A stretch of DNA of 7,509 nucleotides from the NCBI GenBank assembly GCA_910577825.1, contig CAJTOK010000076.1, positions 1 to 7,509 on the forward strand. Direction: 5' to 3'. Origin of the DNA: an uncultured Lachnospiraceae bacterium (GTDB taxonomy: Bacteria > Bacillota > Clostridia > Lachnospirales > Lachnospiraceae). Under the pieces are notes generated by a model. The model saw nothing but the letters and a program-made list of their open reading frames with translations, was not told the DNA's origin and ran no database searches. The translations under genes were made by a program, and so were the position numbers. Shown one piece after another: positions 1 through 5,848 of the stretch; the first letter of the stretch is position 1, and every line of letters begins with the position of its first letter.

Positions 1-30
1 TAAGGGTTTATAGGAGTTCCCTTTGAATAA

Positions 31-1494
31 CCTAAATACATTATACAAGGAGATAATGGCAGCTGGATTTTTGAACTTTCAAAGTTTACAGGTGATACAG
101 TTGTAAATAATATTGTTCTTGAAACAGCAGAAGCACAGGTTACTGAATCTGGTACGGATACAGCTATAAATATTGGTGCAGCAAATCTTGGCGGAACAGA
201 TTTTTCAGATAAGGGTGTTGCAGATGCTATAACTTCTGCTGTTGCTAATAAAGAAAACATTAATGCAATTATTGATGAAACAACTGGTGAAGAGATTACA
301 GGCAGCGGACTGGAAAGTGCTATTACTGGAATTAAAAAAGCAGTAGAAGAGGGGAATAATGTAAATGTTTCACTTGAAGTAAATGAGAAGACAGACCTTG
401 ATACTGCTACAGAGGATACTGCTAAACAGACACTTGCTGAAATAGAAAAGCAGGCAGCACAGGATTCTGACAGGCAGGTAAGTGCCTCAAAAATTGCTAT
501 GCCTCTTGATATTTCATTCTATGCAAAGATAGCTGGATTAGATAACTTGAAGGTCAGCATAAAAGATACTGGAAATAAGGAAATGACAATTAAAATGGTA
601 GTGCCTTCACATATAACAAAAGAATCAAATGGCGTGAAGAGATTATACTATATTATCCGTTTCCATAATAACCAGAAGACAATAATTCCTTGTACTTATA
701 ATGAGCGTTCTAATAATATTACATTTAAGAGCAATAAGTTTTCTACCTATGTACTTTGTTATGTAGATACAACGGAAAAGAAGAACCAGGATAACAATAA
801 TAACAACAATAATAATAACCACTATATACCAGGCCCATCACCGTCAGCAACGGTAACACCATCACCAGTGCCGGCCAGCCCTTCACCATCAGCGCCTGTT
901 ATAACACAGACACCAGCACCTGTTATAACACAAACACCATTACCAGCAAATACACCTGGTGACGGACAGGGCACTCCGCAGCCGCCAGCAAATAATACTC
1001 CGGTACCAACAGATGTTCCAGGTAATGAAGAACCTGGCGGTAATAATACAACAGTAAAAACTGGTACTAAGGTTGTTATTAGTAACTTAAAGTATACTGT
1101 GACAGCTGCTGGCAGCACAAGGACGGTTAAGTTTACAGGAGTGCAGAAGAAGGCAAAGAAAGTTGTTATTCCTGCATCAGTCAAAGTTTCTGGTAAAAAG
1201 TATAAAGTAACAGCTATTGCTAAAAATGCTTTAAAGGGCAATAAGAAGATACAGAAGCTTACGATTGGCTCTAATATTGCAAAGATTGGCAAAAAGGCAT
1301 TTTATGGCTGTAGCAAGCTTAAGAGCATTGTAATTAAGTCAAAGAAACTTACATCTAAAAATACTGGAAGCAAAGCATTTAAAGGAATAAACAGCAAAGC
1401 GGTTATTAAAGTGCCTGAAGGCAAGGTTAAATCATATAAAAAGATTGTACGTGCCAAAGGTGCAGGTAAAAAGGTTAAAGTTAAAAAGAGTTAA
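31..1494 (+). CDS. Cell-surface protein, BspA-like LRR_5 C-terminus, 5' end missing or disrupted
   Basis: The frame is open for 487 codons, but there is no ATG, GTG or TTG in it before the ATG at 499, although the sequence from 31 to 498 reads as protein-like as the rest. In-frame TAA codons sit at 1-3 and 28-30, so this is the 3' part of a larger gene that is truncated or carries nonsense or frameshift damage. Counting from position 31: residues ~1-250 are an acidic, Ala/Thr-rich region ending in a beta-rich module with an F-S-T-Y motif common in Firmicutes surface proteins. Residues 255-263 are nine asparagines. Residues ~264-345 are a Pro/Thr/Ser linker with a duplicated 8-residue unit. 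Residues ~349-487 are a Lys-rich domain with leucine-rich LRR_5 features such as KKAFYGCSKLKSI. LRR_5 proteins are usually secreted adhesin-like proteins. No LPXTG-type anchor is seen at the C-terminus, and the signal peptide would lie in the missing part. A strong terminator follows. Confidence 0.8.
   Translation, partial: PKYIIQGDNGSWIFELSKFTGDTVVNNIVLETAEAQVTESGTDTAINIGAANLGGTDFSDKGVADAITSAVANKENINAIIDETTGEEITGSGLESAITGIKKAVEEGNNVNVSLEVNEKTDLDTATEDTAKQTLAEIEKQAAQDSDRQVSASKIAMPLDISFYAKIAGLDNLKVSIKDTGNKEMTIKMVVPSHITKESNGVKRLYYIIRFHNNQKTIIPCTYNERSNNITFKSNKFSTYVLCYVDTTEKKNQDNNNNNNNNNHYIPGPSPSATVTPSPVPASPSPSAPVITQTPAPVITQTPLPANTPGDGQGTPQPPANNTPVPTDVPGNEEPGGNNTTVKTGTKVVISNLKYTVTAAGSTRTVKFTGVQKKAKKVVIPASVKVSGKKYKVTAIAKNALKGNKKIQKLTIGSNIAKIGKKAFYGCSKLKSIVIKSKKLTSKNTGSKAFKGINSKAVIKVPEGKVKSYKKIVRAKGAGKKVKVKKS
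892..939 (+). repeat. Tandem 24-bp repeat in the surface protein linker
   Basis: Two adjacent in-frame 24-base units, 892-915 and 916-939, both encode APVITQTP and differ only at two third-codon positions (GCG/GCA and CAG/CAA). They lie in the Pro/Thr/Ser spacer, just downstream of a nine-codon asparagine run (793-819) that mixes AAC and AAT. Such linker repeats typically change in number by slippage or recombination and alter spacer length without breaking the frame. Confidence 0.85.
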
Positions 1495-1544
1495 GTTTTA
1501 ATTATTTATGCTAAAGGTAGTAAAGCAGTTTTATATGTAGTACA

Positions 1545-1579
1545 AAAAATGCTGCTGGCGTAATGCCAGCGGCATTTTT
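1545..1579 (+). terminator. Intrinsic terminator after the surface protein gene
   Basis: A 15-bp stem pairs 1545-1559 with 1565-1579 around the 5-base loop GTAAT. The GC-rich core GCTGGC/GCCAGC is flanked by one T-G wobble, then GC, then A-runs pairing with a terminal T-run, so the downstream arm itself supplies the U-tract. It lies about 50 bases past the TAA at 1492-1494 and isolates the surface protein gene from the glycosyltransferase operon. Confidence 0.92.
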
Positions 1580-1597
1580 AAAATTATTTATTAATAC

Positions 1598-1626
1598 TTG
1601 ACATTTTAGCCCGTTTTTATTATTGT
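1598..1626 (+). promoter_or_regulatory. Sigma-A-like promoter for the glycosyltransferase operon
   Basis: A perfect -35 box TTGACA (1598-1603) is followed, after 17 bases, by a weaker -10 box TATTGT (1621-1626). It lies just after the upstream terminator. Transcription would begin near 1633, giving a leader of about 70 bases before the TTG start at 1702. Confidence 0.6.
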
Positions 1627-1687
1627 TTTGTATAGAGAAATGCTTTCTGGAATTATTTTATATATTATATTATTATAGAATTTTTAT

Positions 1688-1692
1688 AGGAG
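1688..1692 (+). promoter_or_regulatory. Ribosome binding site fixing a TTG start at 1702
   Basis: AGGAG at 1688-1692 directly abuts the TTG at 1693, which is too close for initiation there. The TTG at 1702 is in frame and 9 bases away, a normal spacing. The in-frame ATG at 1711 is 18 bases away, too far. A non-ATG start at 1702 is therefore preferred. Confidence 0.7.
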
Positions 1693-1701
1693 TTGGAAAT
1701 T

Positions 1702-2652
1702 TTGAATGGAATGCTTTCAGTGGTTATGCCAATATACAATGAAATGAGAATTTCTGCAGGAGTAGAACGTACTATGAATGTTATCGAAAGTGCAGGGATA
1801 CCATATGAATTGATTCTAGTGGATGATGGTTCAACGAATGACAGCTGGAACCAGATGACGGAGCTTGCCAGCCGGTATGAAACTATAGTTGCCGTTGCCC
1901 TGAGCCGTAATTTTGGCAAGGAAAGGGCTTTATGCGCCGGGCTTGATATGGCTAATGGTGATTGCTGTATCTGCATAGATTCCGATATGCAGCATCCGCC
2001 AGAAATAATACCAGAAATGTATAACCTGTGGAAGACAGAGGGATATGAGGTAGTAGAGGGAGTTAAGAATGCAAGGATTAAAGAAAACCCATTGTACCGC
2101 ATTTGTGCAAAGAGTTTTTATTCTTTTTTGAAAAAAATGTCAGGTATTGACTTACAGAATGCTTCTGATTACCGTTTACTGGATAAAAAAGCGCTTGAAG
2201 CGTGGCGTTCTATGCCAGAAAAAGAAACTTTTTTCCGGGGGATGTCTTCATGGATTGGATTCCGCCGTACACAGGTATATTTTGATGTTTCAGAGAGAGA
2301 AACTGGAAAGTCTAAATGGTCTGTTAAAAGCCTTTTTGCCCTTGCAATAAATGCAATTACATCATATTCTTCTATTCCTTTATATTTTGCTTCTGGTTTT
2401 GGCATAATTTTTTTATTGTTTTTTTTAATTATGCTTATACAGACGATTTATATGAAAGTAAATGGACATGCACAGAATGGTTTTACTACAGTAATTATCC
2501 TGCAATTAATTATTGGGACAGTTACAATGATTAATATAGGGATTATTGGAATATATATCAAAAAAATATATGAGGAAACTAAGAACCGCCCACGTTATAT
2601 TATAAGCCGGGTAGTAAGAAAAAGAGGGGATGAAAATGAAAATAATAAATAA
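1702..2652 (+). CDS. Polyprenyl-phosphate glycosyltransferase, GT2 family (GtrB/DPM1-like)
   Basis: A 316-residue membrane-associated GT2 enzyme predicted to transfer a sugar from a nucleotide-sugar to undecaprenyl phosphate on the cytoplasmic face. The N-terminal GT-A domain opens with SVVMPIYNE and has the nucleotide-binding DDGS at residues 41-44, SRNFGKERAL at 68-77, and the metal-binding DSDMQHPPE at 93-101 (usually DADLQHPPE). Family-typical S-D-Y-R-L-L and F-F-R-G-M-S-S-W-I-G-F segments follow in the middle, with a G-K-S-K-W segment after them. Two hydrophobic helices near the C-terminus, around the segments ASGFGIIFLLFFLIMLI and TTVIILQLIIGTVTMI, match the two-span GtrB architecture, and total length is normal for the family. 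The start is TTG (see the ribosome binding site entry). The 3' end overlaps the next gene, a GT-C enzyme that would use the lipid-linked sugar. The sugar cannot be told from sequence; glucose, mannose or aminosugars are all possible. Confidence 0.9.
   Translation: MNGMLSVVMPIYNEMRISAGVERTMNVIESAGIPYELILVDDGSTNDSWNQMTELASRYETIVAVALSRNFGKERALCAGLDMANGDCCICIDSDMQHPPEIIPEMYNLWKTEGYEVVEGVKNARIKENPLYRICAKSFYSFLKKMSGIDLQNASDYRLLDKKALEAWRSMPEKETFFRGMSSWIGFRRTQVYFDVSERETGKSKWSVKSLFALAINAITSYSSIPLYFASGFGIIFLLFFLIMLIQTIYMKVNGHAQNGFTTVIILQLIIGTVTMINIGIIGIYIKKIYEETKNRPRYIISRVVRKRGDENENNK
2623..2629 (+). promoter_or_regulatory. Ribosome binding site inside the GT2 gene, fixing the start at 2636
   Basis: AGAGGGG at 2623-2629 immediately precedes the ATG at 2630 with no spacer, but stands 6 bases before the in-frame ATG at 2636. 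The later ATG is the better start, giving a 17-base overlap with the upstream gene and probable translational coupling. Confidence 0.65.
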
Positions 2653-4309
2653 CCTTTTTTTACTTTTGGCAGTTATTCTCTGTTTAATATGTGTGTTTTT
2701 CCTTTTTGCCAGAAGGGAAGAAGAAGGAGAAGAAGTTAAAAAAATATATAAACTGGCAGCGGGCAATGGAATGTCTGTATCCAGGCGCACATATATGCTT
2801 TTTTTAGTGGCATCTGCCCTTATTGCATTTGCTGTGCGTGCCTGGCAGTTTGGTTCTGTTCCAGGGGGTTTTAACCAGGACGGGGCTATGGCGGCTGTGG
2901 ATGCAAAAGCACTTGCAAGTTATGGGACAGACCGTTATGGAATGCGTTTGCCTGTACATCTGGAAGCATGGGGCTATGGGCAGATGAGCGCAATGCTCTC
3001 TTATTTAATTGTTCCATTTATCAAACTGTCTGGGTTTTCTCCTGTTGTACTGCGGCTGCCACAATTATTAGTTAGTCTTGCTGGTTTAATCTGCCTTTAT
3101 CTTTTTATTTCAGACGCATTTAATAAAAATATGGCATTAGTTGTACTGATGTTTGCTGCAATAAATCCATGGCATATTTTGCAAAGCAGGTGGATTCTGG
3201 ATTGCAATTTATACCCTCATTTTTTTATTATTGGAATTTATTTTCTATACAAGGGGCTTGGCAAACGGCTGTACCTGTTTTTATCCATGGTTTTCTTTGG
3301 GCTTTGCATGTACTGTTATGGCGTTTCAATATATACAATGCCAGTATTTTTGCTTATGGCATGTATATATCTTATACTGGCAAAGAAAATAAAAATTGTG
3401 GATGCACTGGTATGTGCACTGGTGTATTTATTAGTAGCAGGGCCGTTTATTCTTGTTATGATGATTAACTTTTTCCAGTGGGATACCATTGAAACCCCAC
3501 TATTTACACTGCCTTATTTTCCAGATAGCGTCCGGTCAAATGATATACTGTTTTTCTCAGAAAATATTGCCAGCCAGTTAGTACAAAATTTCAAGTCATT
3601 AATGAATGTCACTCTTTTGCAGAGCAAAGACCTTCCATGGAATGATGTCCAGGATTTTGGTACAATGTATTTGTTTTCAATGCCTTTTGCATTACTAGGA
3701 ATTGCTGCATTTTTTAAACGGTACAGGAATAAACCGGGGGCAGTATTTGCTTTTTTCTTCCTGATGGCAGGAATTTTATGCGGGCTTCTTACAAATGGTG
3801 TAAATGTAAACAGAATTAATATTATATATTATCCAATTATTATTTTCATTGGAATTGGGCTGTATGAAGCAATATGCTGTTTTGGCATTTCAAAATGGTG
3901 CATGCTTGCAGGCTATATGCTGGCATTTGGCCTGTTTGCCAATGTATATTTTACATCATATGCAGCAGAGATAAAAGGATATTTCCATTATGATTTTGGC
4001 AATGCGCTTGAATCAGCAGCGGCTGCAGATGCAGATAAATATTATATCACAATTTATAATTCCGTTGATGTGACAGAGATTCTGCTGCTGTTCCATCACA
4101 ATATAGATGCAGAATATTTCCAGGGGAAAAAAGATACAGGCGGGCTGCCATTTAAAGATAAATATATTATCAGCAATATGCAGTATATAACAGCAGACCC
4201 TTCAGAGAATGCAGCATATGTTGTATCTGCAGAGGAACTTGCATATTTTAATATAGAATTATATAATGTACAGCAGTTTGGTTACTATTATACTTTAATA
4301 CCAAAATAA
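2636..4309 (+). CDS. Polytopic GT-C glycosyltransferase, PMT/ArnT-like (GT39-type)
   Basis: A 557-residue integral membrane protein with many hydrophobic spans, predicted to transfer a sugar from a polyprenyl-phosphate donor to an acceptor on the outer side of the membrane. After a span at about residues 50-67 comes a first outer loop, GGFNQDGAMAAVDA (residues 78-91), where GT-C enzymes keep catalytic acidic residues; D82 is the likely candidate. The segment NPWHILQSRWILDCNLYP (about 177-194) resembles the conserved loop of PMT_2-type enzymes. The last ~110 residues are mostly non-hydrophobic and end in an aromatic-rich stretch, probably an outside domain. Unusually, it starts with an extra hydrophobic helix (about 5-24) followed by a charged linker REEEGEEVKK before the usual first span. 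It overlaps the GT2 gene that would supply its donor. The acceptor (teichoic acid, other wall polymer or protein) is unknown. Family call confident, substrate not. Confidence 0.82.
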   Translation: MKIINNLFLLLAVILCLICVFFLFARREEEGEEVKKIYKLAAGNGMSVSRRTYMLFLVASALIAFAVRAWQFGSVPGGFNQDGAMAAVDAKALASYGTDRYGMRLPVHLEAWGYGQMSAMLSYLIVPFIKLSGFSPVVLRLPQLLVSLAGLICLYLFISDAFNKNMALVVLMFAAINPWHILQSRWILDCNLYPHFFIIGIYFLYKGLGKRLYLFLSMVFFGLCMYCYGVSIYTMPVFLLMACIYLILAKKIKIVDALVCALVYLLVAGPFILVMMINFFQWDTIETPLFTLPYFPDSVRSNDILFFSENIASQLVQNFKSLMNVTLLQSKDLPWNDVQDFGTMYLFSMPFALLGIAAFFKRYRNKPGAVFAFFFLMAGILCGLLTNGVNVNRINIIYYPIIIFIGIGLYEAICCFGISKWCMLAGYMLAFGLFANVYFTSYAAEIKGYFHYDFGNALESAAAADADKYYITIYNSVDVTEILLLFHHNIDAEYFQGKKDTGGLPFKDKYIISNMQYITADPSENAAYVVSAEELAYFNIELYNVQQFGYYYTLIPK

Positions 4310-4322
4310 TAAAATATATAAC

Positions 4323-4358
4323 AATAAAACCTGTAGCCTGGAAGCTATAGGTTTTATT
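4323..4358. terminator. Bidirectional intrinsic terminator between convergent genes
   Basis: A 15-bp stem pairs 4323-4337 with 4344-4358 around the 6-base loop CTGGAA, with one G-T wobble. The A-run AATAAAA on the left pairs with TTTTATT on the right, so RNA from either strand ends in a U-rich arm. It lies 13 bases after the GT-C stop and 27 bases beyond the fucO stop on the other strand, and can end both transcripts. Confidence 0.9.
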
Positions 4359-4385
4359 AATGGAACAATATAAATATCTTTTTGC

Positions 4386-5534
4386 TCAGATTAGTGATTC
4401 ATAAAGTTTTGTTATATCTTTTACACTTGTTTCTTTTGGATTTCCTGGCCTGCATGCGTCATCATAGGCAGACTGTGCAAGGAAAGGAATATCTTCTCTC
4501 TTTACAATATCTTTTAAATTAGCTGGTATGCCTACATCAGAAGAAAGTTGTTTTACGGCATCTACAGCAGCTTTGCGGTATTCTTCCTGTGTCATGTCTT
4601 CTGTGCCTTTTACCCCCATTGCCTTTGCAATGTCACGGTATTTTTCACCTGTTGCATCTGCATTGTATTCCATAACTGTAGGAAGTATAATGGCATTGGC
4701 AATTCCATGTGGTGTGTCATATAAAGCACCAAGGGGATGTGCCATTGAATGTACTATCCCAAGCCCCACATTAGAAAAGCCCATGCCAGCCACATATTGC
4801 CCAAGTGCCATTCCCTCACGCCCTTCAGGTGTGTTGCTAACTGCACCCCTTAAAGAACGTGATATGATTTCGATAGCTTTGAGATGGAACATATCTGAAA
4901 GCTCCCATGCTCCTGCTGTTATATAGCCTTCAATAGCATGTGTAAGGGCGTCCATCCCGGTAGCAGCAGTAAGCCCTTTTGGCATAGATGCCATCATTTC
5001 AGGGTCAATAAATGCAGCAACAGGTATATCGTGCGGGTCAACACATACCATTTTACGGTTTTTTTCTGCATCGGTAATTACATAATTAATAGTAACTTCT
5101 GCTGCCGTACCTGCTGTAGTAGGGACGGCAAGTATAGGGACAGATTTATTCTTAGTATCTGCTACGCCCTCAAGGCTTCTTATATCTGCAAATTCCGGAT
5201 TGTTAATAACTATCCCTATTGCCTTTGCAGTATCCATAGACGAGCCCCCGCCTATGGCAATAAGATAATCTGTGCCAGCTTTTTTAAATGCTTCCACACC
5301 AGTCTGTACATTCTCAATAGTAGGGTTTGGCTTAATATTAGAATAAAGTTCATATTCCATGCCATTTTCTGAAAGTACATCAGTAACTTTCTTTGTAACA
5401 CCAAATTTTACCAGGTCAGGGTCGGAACATATAAAAGCCTTTTTAAAACCTCTTGCTTTTACCTCTGTAGCGATTTCTTTAACAGCCCCGGCGCCATGGT
5501 AAGATGTTTCATTTAAAATAAACCTGTTTGCCAT
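4386..5534 (-). CDS. fucO: Lactaldehyde reductase / L-1,2-propanediol oxidoreductase (iron-dependent alcohol dehydrogenase)
   Basis: A 382-residue group III iron-containing alcohol dehydrogenase that reduces L-lactaldehyde to L-1,2-propanediol with NADH in anaerobic fucose and rhamnose breakdown. The whole protein parallels E. coli FucO as I recall it (382-383 residues), including ANRFILNET at the start, NNPEFADIRSLEG (111-123), AEVTINYVITD (145-155), CVDPHDIP (164-171) and GQYVAGMGFSNVGLG (245-259). The NAD-binding GGGS is at 95-98 with D101. The four metal ligands are present: D195, H199, H262 and H276. The start is supported by AAGGAGG at 5546-5552 on the minus strand, 11 bases upstream, and by a good promoter. 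It stands alone here; no fucose or rhamnose isomerase, kinase or aldolase gene is in the window. A related diol dehydrogenase specificity is possible, but the match is strong along the full length. Confidence 0.93.
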   Translation of the reverse strand: MANRFILNETSYHGAGAVKEIATEVKARGFKKAFICSDPDLVKFGVTKKVTDVLSENGMEYELYSNIKPNPTIENVQTGVEAFKKAGTDYLIAIGGGSSMDTAKAIGIVINNPEFADIRSLEGVADTKNKSVPILAVPTTAGTAAEVTINYVITDAEKNRKMVCVDPHDIPVAAFIDPEMMASMPKGLTAATGMDALTHAIEGYITAGAWELSDMFHLKAIEIISRSLRGAVSNTPEGREGMALGQYVAGMGFSNVGLGIVHSMAHPLGALYDTPHGIANAIILPTVMEYNADATGEKYRDIAKAMGVKGTEDMTQEEYRKAAVDAVKQLSSDVGIPANLKDIVKREDIPFLAQSAYDDACRPGNPKETSVKDITKLYESLI

Positions 5535-5582
5535 TGTAACAAAAACCTCCTTATTTTAATAAATATTAAATTACTTTAGAAT

Positions 5583-5611
5583 ATTATATACAATAAAAAT
5601 ATAAAAAGCAA
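5583..5611 (-). promoter_or_regulatory. Sigma-A promoter of fucO
   Basis: On the minus strand, TTGCTT (5611-5606) and a perfect TATAAT (5588-5583) are separated by exactly 17 bases. Transcription would start near 5576, about 40 bases before the ATG, leaving a short leader that includes the AAGGAGG ribosome binding site. Confidence 0.8.
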
Positions 5612-5620
5612 TACACATGG

Positions 5621-5650
5621 AACAGGCAAAACAAAATTTTATGGCCTGTT
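5621..5650. repeat. Inverted repeat between divergent promoters, candidate operator
   Basis: AACAGGC (5621-5627) and its exact complement GCCTGTT (5644-5650) flank a 16-base AT-rich spacer. The pair sits 9 bases upstream of the fucO -35 box and 4 bases before the TAAA of the sigma-D-like promoter, a fitting place for a regulator. There is no T-run after either arm, so it is not a terminator. The protein that would bind is unknown. Confidence 0.45.
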
Positions 5651-5654
5651 ATAC

Positions 5655-5682
5655 TAAATGAAATATGGAATGGTTCCGATAT
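5655..5682 (+). promoter_or_regulatory. Sigma-D (sigma-28, flagellar)-type promoter for the FlxA-like gene
   Basis: TAAA (5655-5658), a 16-base gap, then TCCGATAT (5675-5682). The Bacillus subtilis sigma-D consensus is TAAA, 14-16 bases, GCCGATAT, so the -35 is perfect and the -10 matches in seven of eight bases. Transcription would begin near 5689, about 160 bases before the ATG. The gene it faces looks like FlxA, whose E. coli namesake is transcribed by the flagellar sigma factor. Confidence 0.6.
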
Positions 5683-5744
5683 AAATAATTATATGGCATA
5701 GATAGCGCGCCTGCCTGGATGTAATGAAAAATTGTTCCAGATAT

Positions 5745-5772
5745 TTGCAATTTATATATTTTGGTATATAAT
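5745..5772 (+). promoter_or_regulatory. Sigma-A-like promoter for the FlxA-like gene
   Basis: TTGCAA (5745-5750) and a perfect TATAAT (5767-5772) are 16 bases apart, one short of ideal. Start of transcription would be near 5779, giving a leader of about 70 bases. It may be the main promoter, or give basal expression alongside the sigma-D-like promoter upstream. Confidence 0.65.
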
Positions 5773-5832
5773 AGAATTAATATACTTAGTTCTTGATTAA
5801 ATATACTGGTAATTTTAATTGTTTATATATGG

Positions 5833-5840
5833 AAAGGAGG
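5833..5840 (+). promoter_or_regulatory. Ribosome binding site fixing the start at 5849
   Basis: AAAGGAGG, a near-perfect anti-16S match, lies 8 bases before the ATG at 5849. The frame stays open back to a TTG at 5819, but that start would place this site inside the coding region. Confidence 0.9.
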
Positions 5841-5848
5841 ACAAATAT

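Larger units (their letters stand above)
5535..5848. other. Divergent intergenic region, fucO / flxA-like
   Basis: These 314 bases contain no convincing gene. Reading left to right they hold the fucO ribosome binding site (5546-5552, minus), the fucO promoter (5583-5611, minus), an inverted repeat (5621-5650), a sigma-D-like promoter (5655-5682, plus), a short GC-rich island with GCGCGC at about 5705-5710, a sigma-A-like promoter (5745-5772, plus), and the ribosome binding site AAAGGAGG (5833-5840) of the FlxA-like gene. Confidence 0.85.

Noticed and set aside
60..106. Programmed -1 frameshift joining the TTG-23 frame to the surface protein frame at ATTTTTG (about 77-83)
   Set aside because: The heptamer does not fit the X-XXY-YYZ pattern in the incoming frame, and no stimulatory hairpin is evident; mutation or truncation is simpler.
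499..501. ATG at 499 as the true start of the surface protein gene
   Set aside because: It lies in the middle of a continuous protein-like frame that is open back to 31, and no ribosome binding site precedes it.
822..1292. Minus-strand frame opposite the Pro/Thr linker and LRR_5 region
   Set aside because: Gly/Val-rich antisense of Pro/Thr codons; no start signals and it conflicts with a clearly coding plus-strand frame.
1693..1695. TTG at 1693 as the start of the GT2 gene
   Set aside because: The ribosome binding site AGGAG ends at 1692, leaving no spacer; the TTG at 1702 has a normal 9-base spacing.
4528..5372. Plus-strand frames opposite fucO (4528-4926 and 4938-5372)
   Set aside because: They are shadows of a gene identified along its whole length.
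5530..5542. Possible Rex-type site TTGTTACAAT at the fucO start codon
   Set aside because: Rex sites are about 18 bases with TTGT-type half sites separated by a spacer; this is a 10-base chance palindrome overlapping the start.
5663..5682. Imperfect palindrome around GGAATGGTTCC as an operator
   Set aside because: It overlaps the sigma-D-like promoter, which explains the CCGATAT part better, and the symmetry needs a bulge.
5819..5848. Ten-codon N-terminal extension of the FlxA-like protein from TTG 5819
   Set aside because: It would translate through the strong ribosome binding site AAAGGAGG at 5833-5840, which clearly serves the ATG at 5849.
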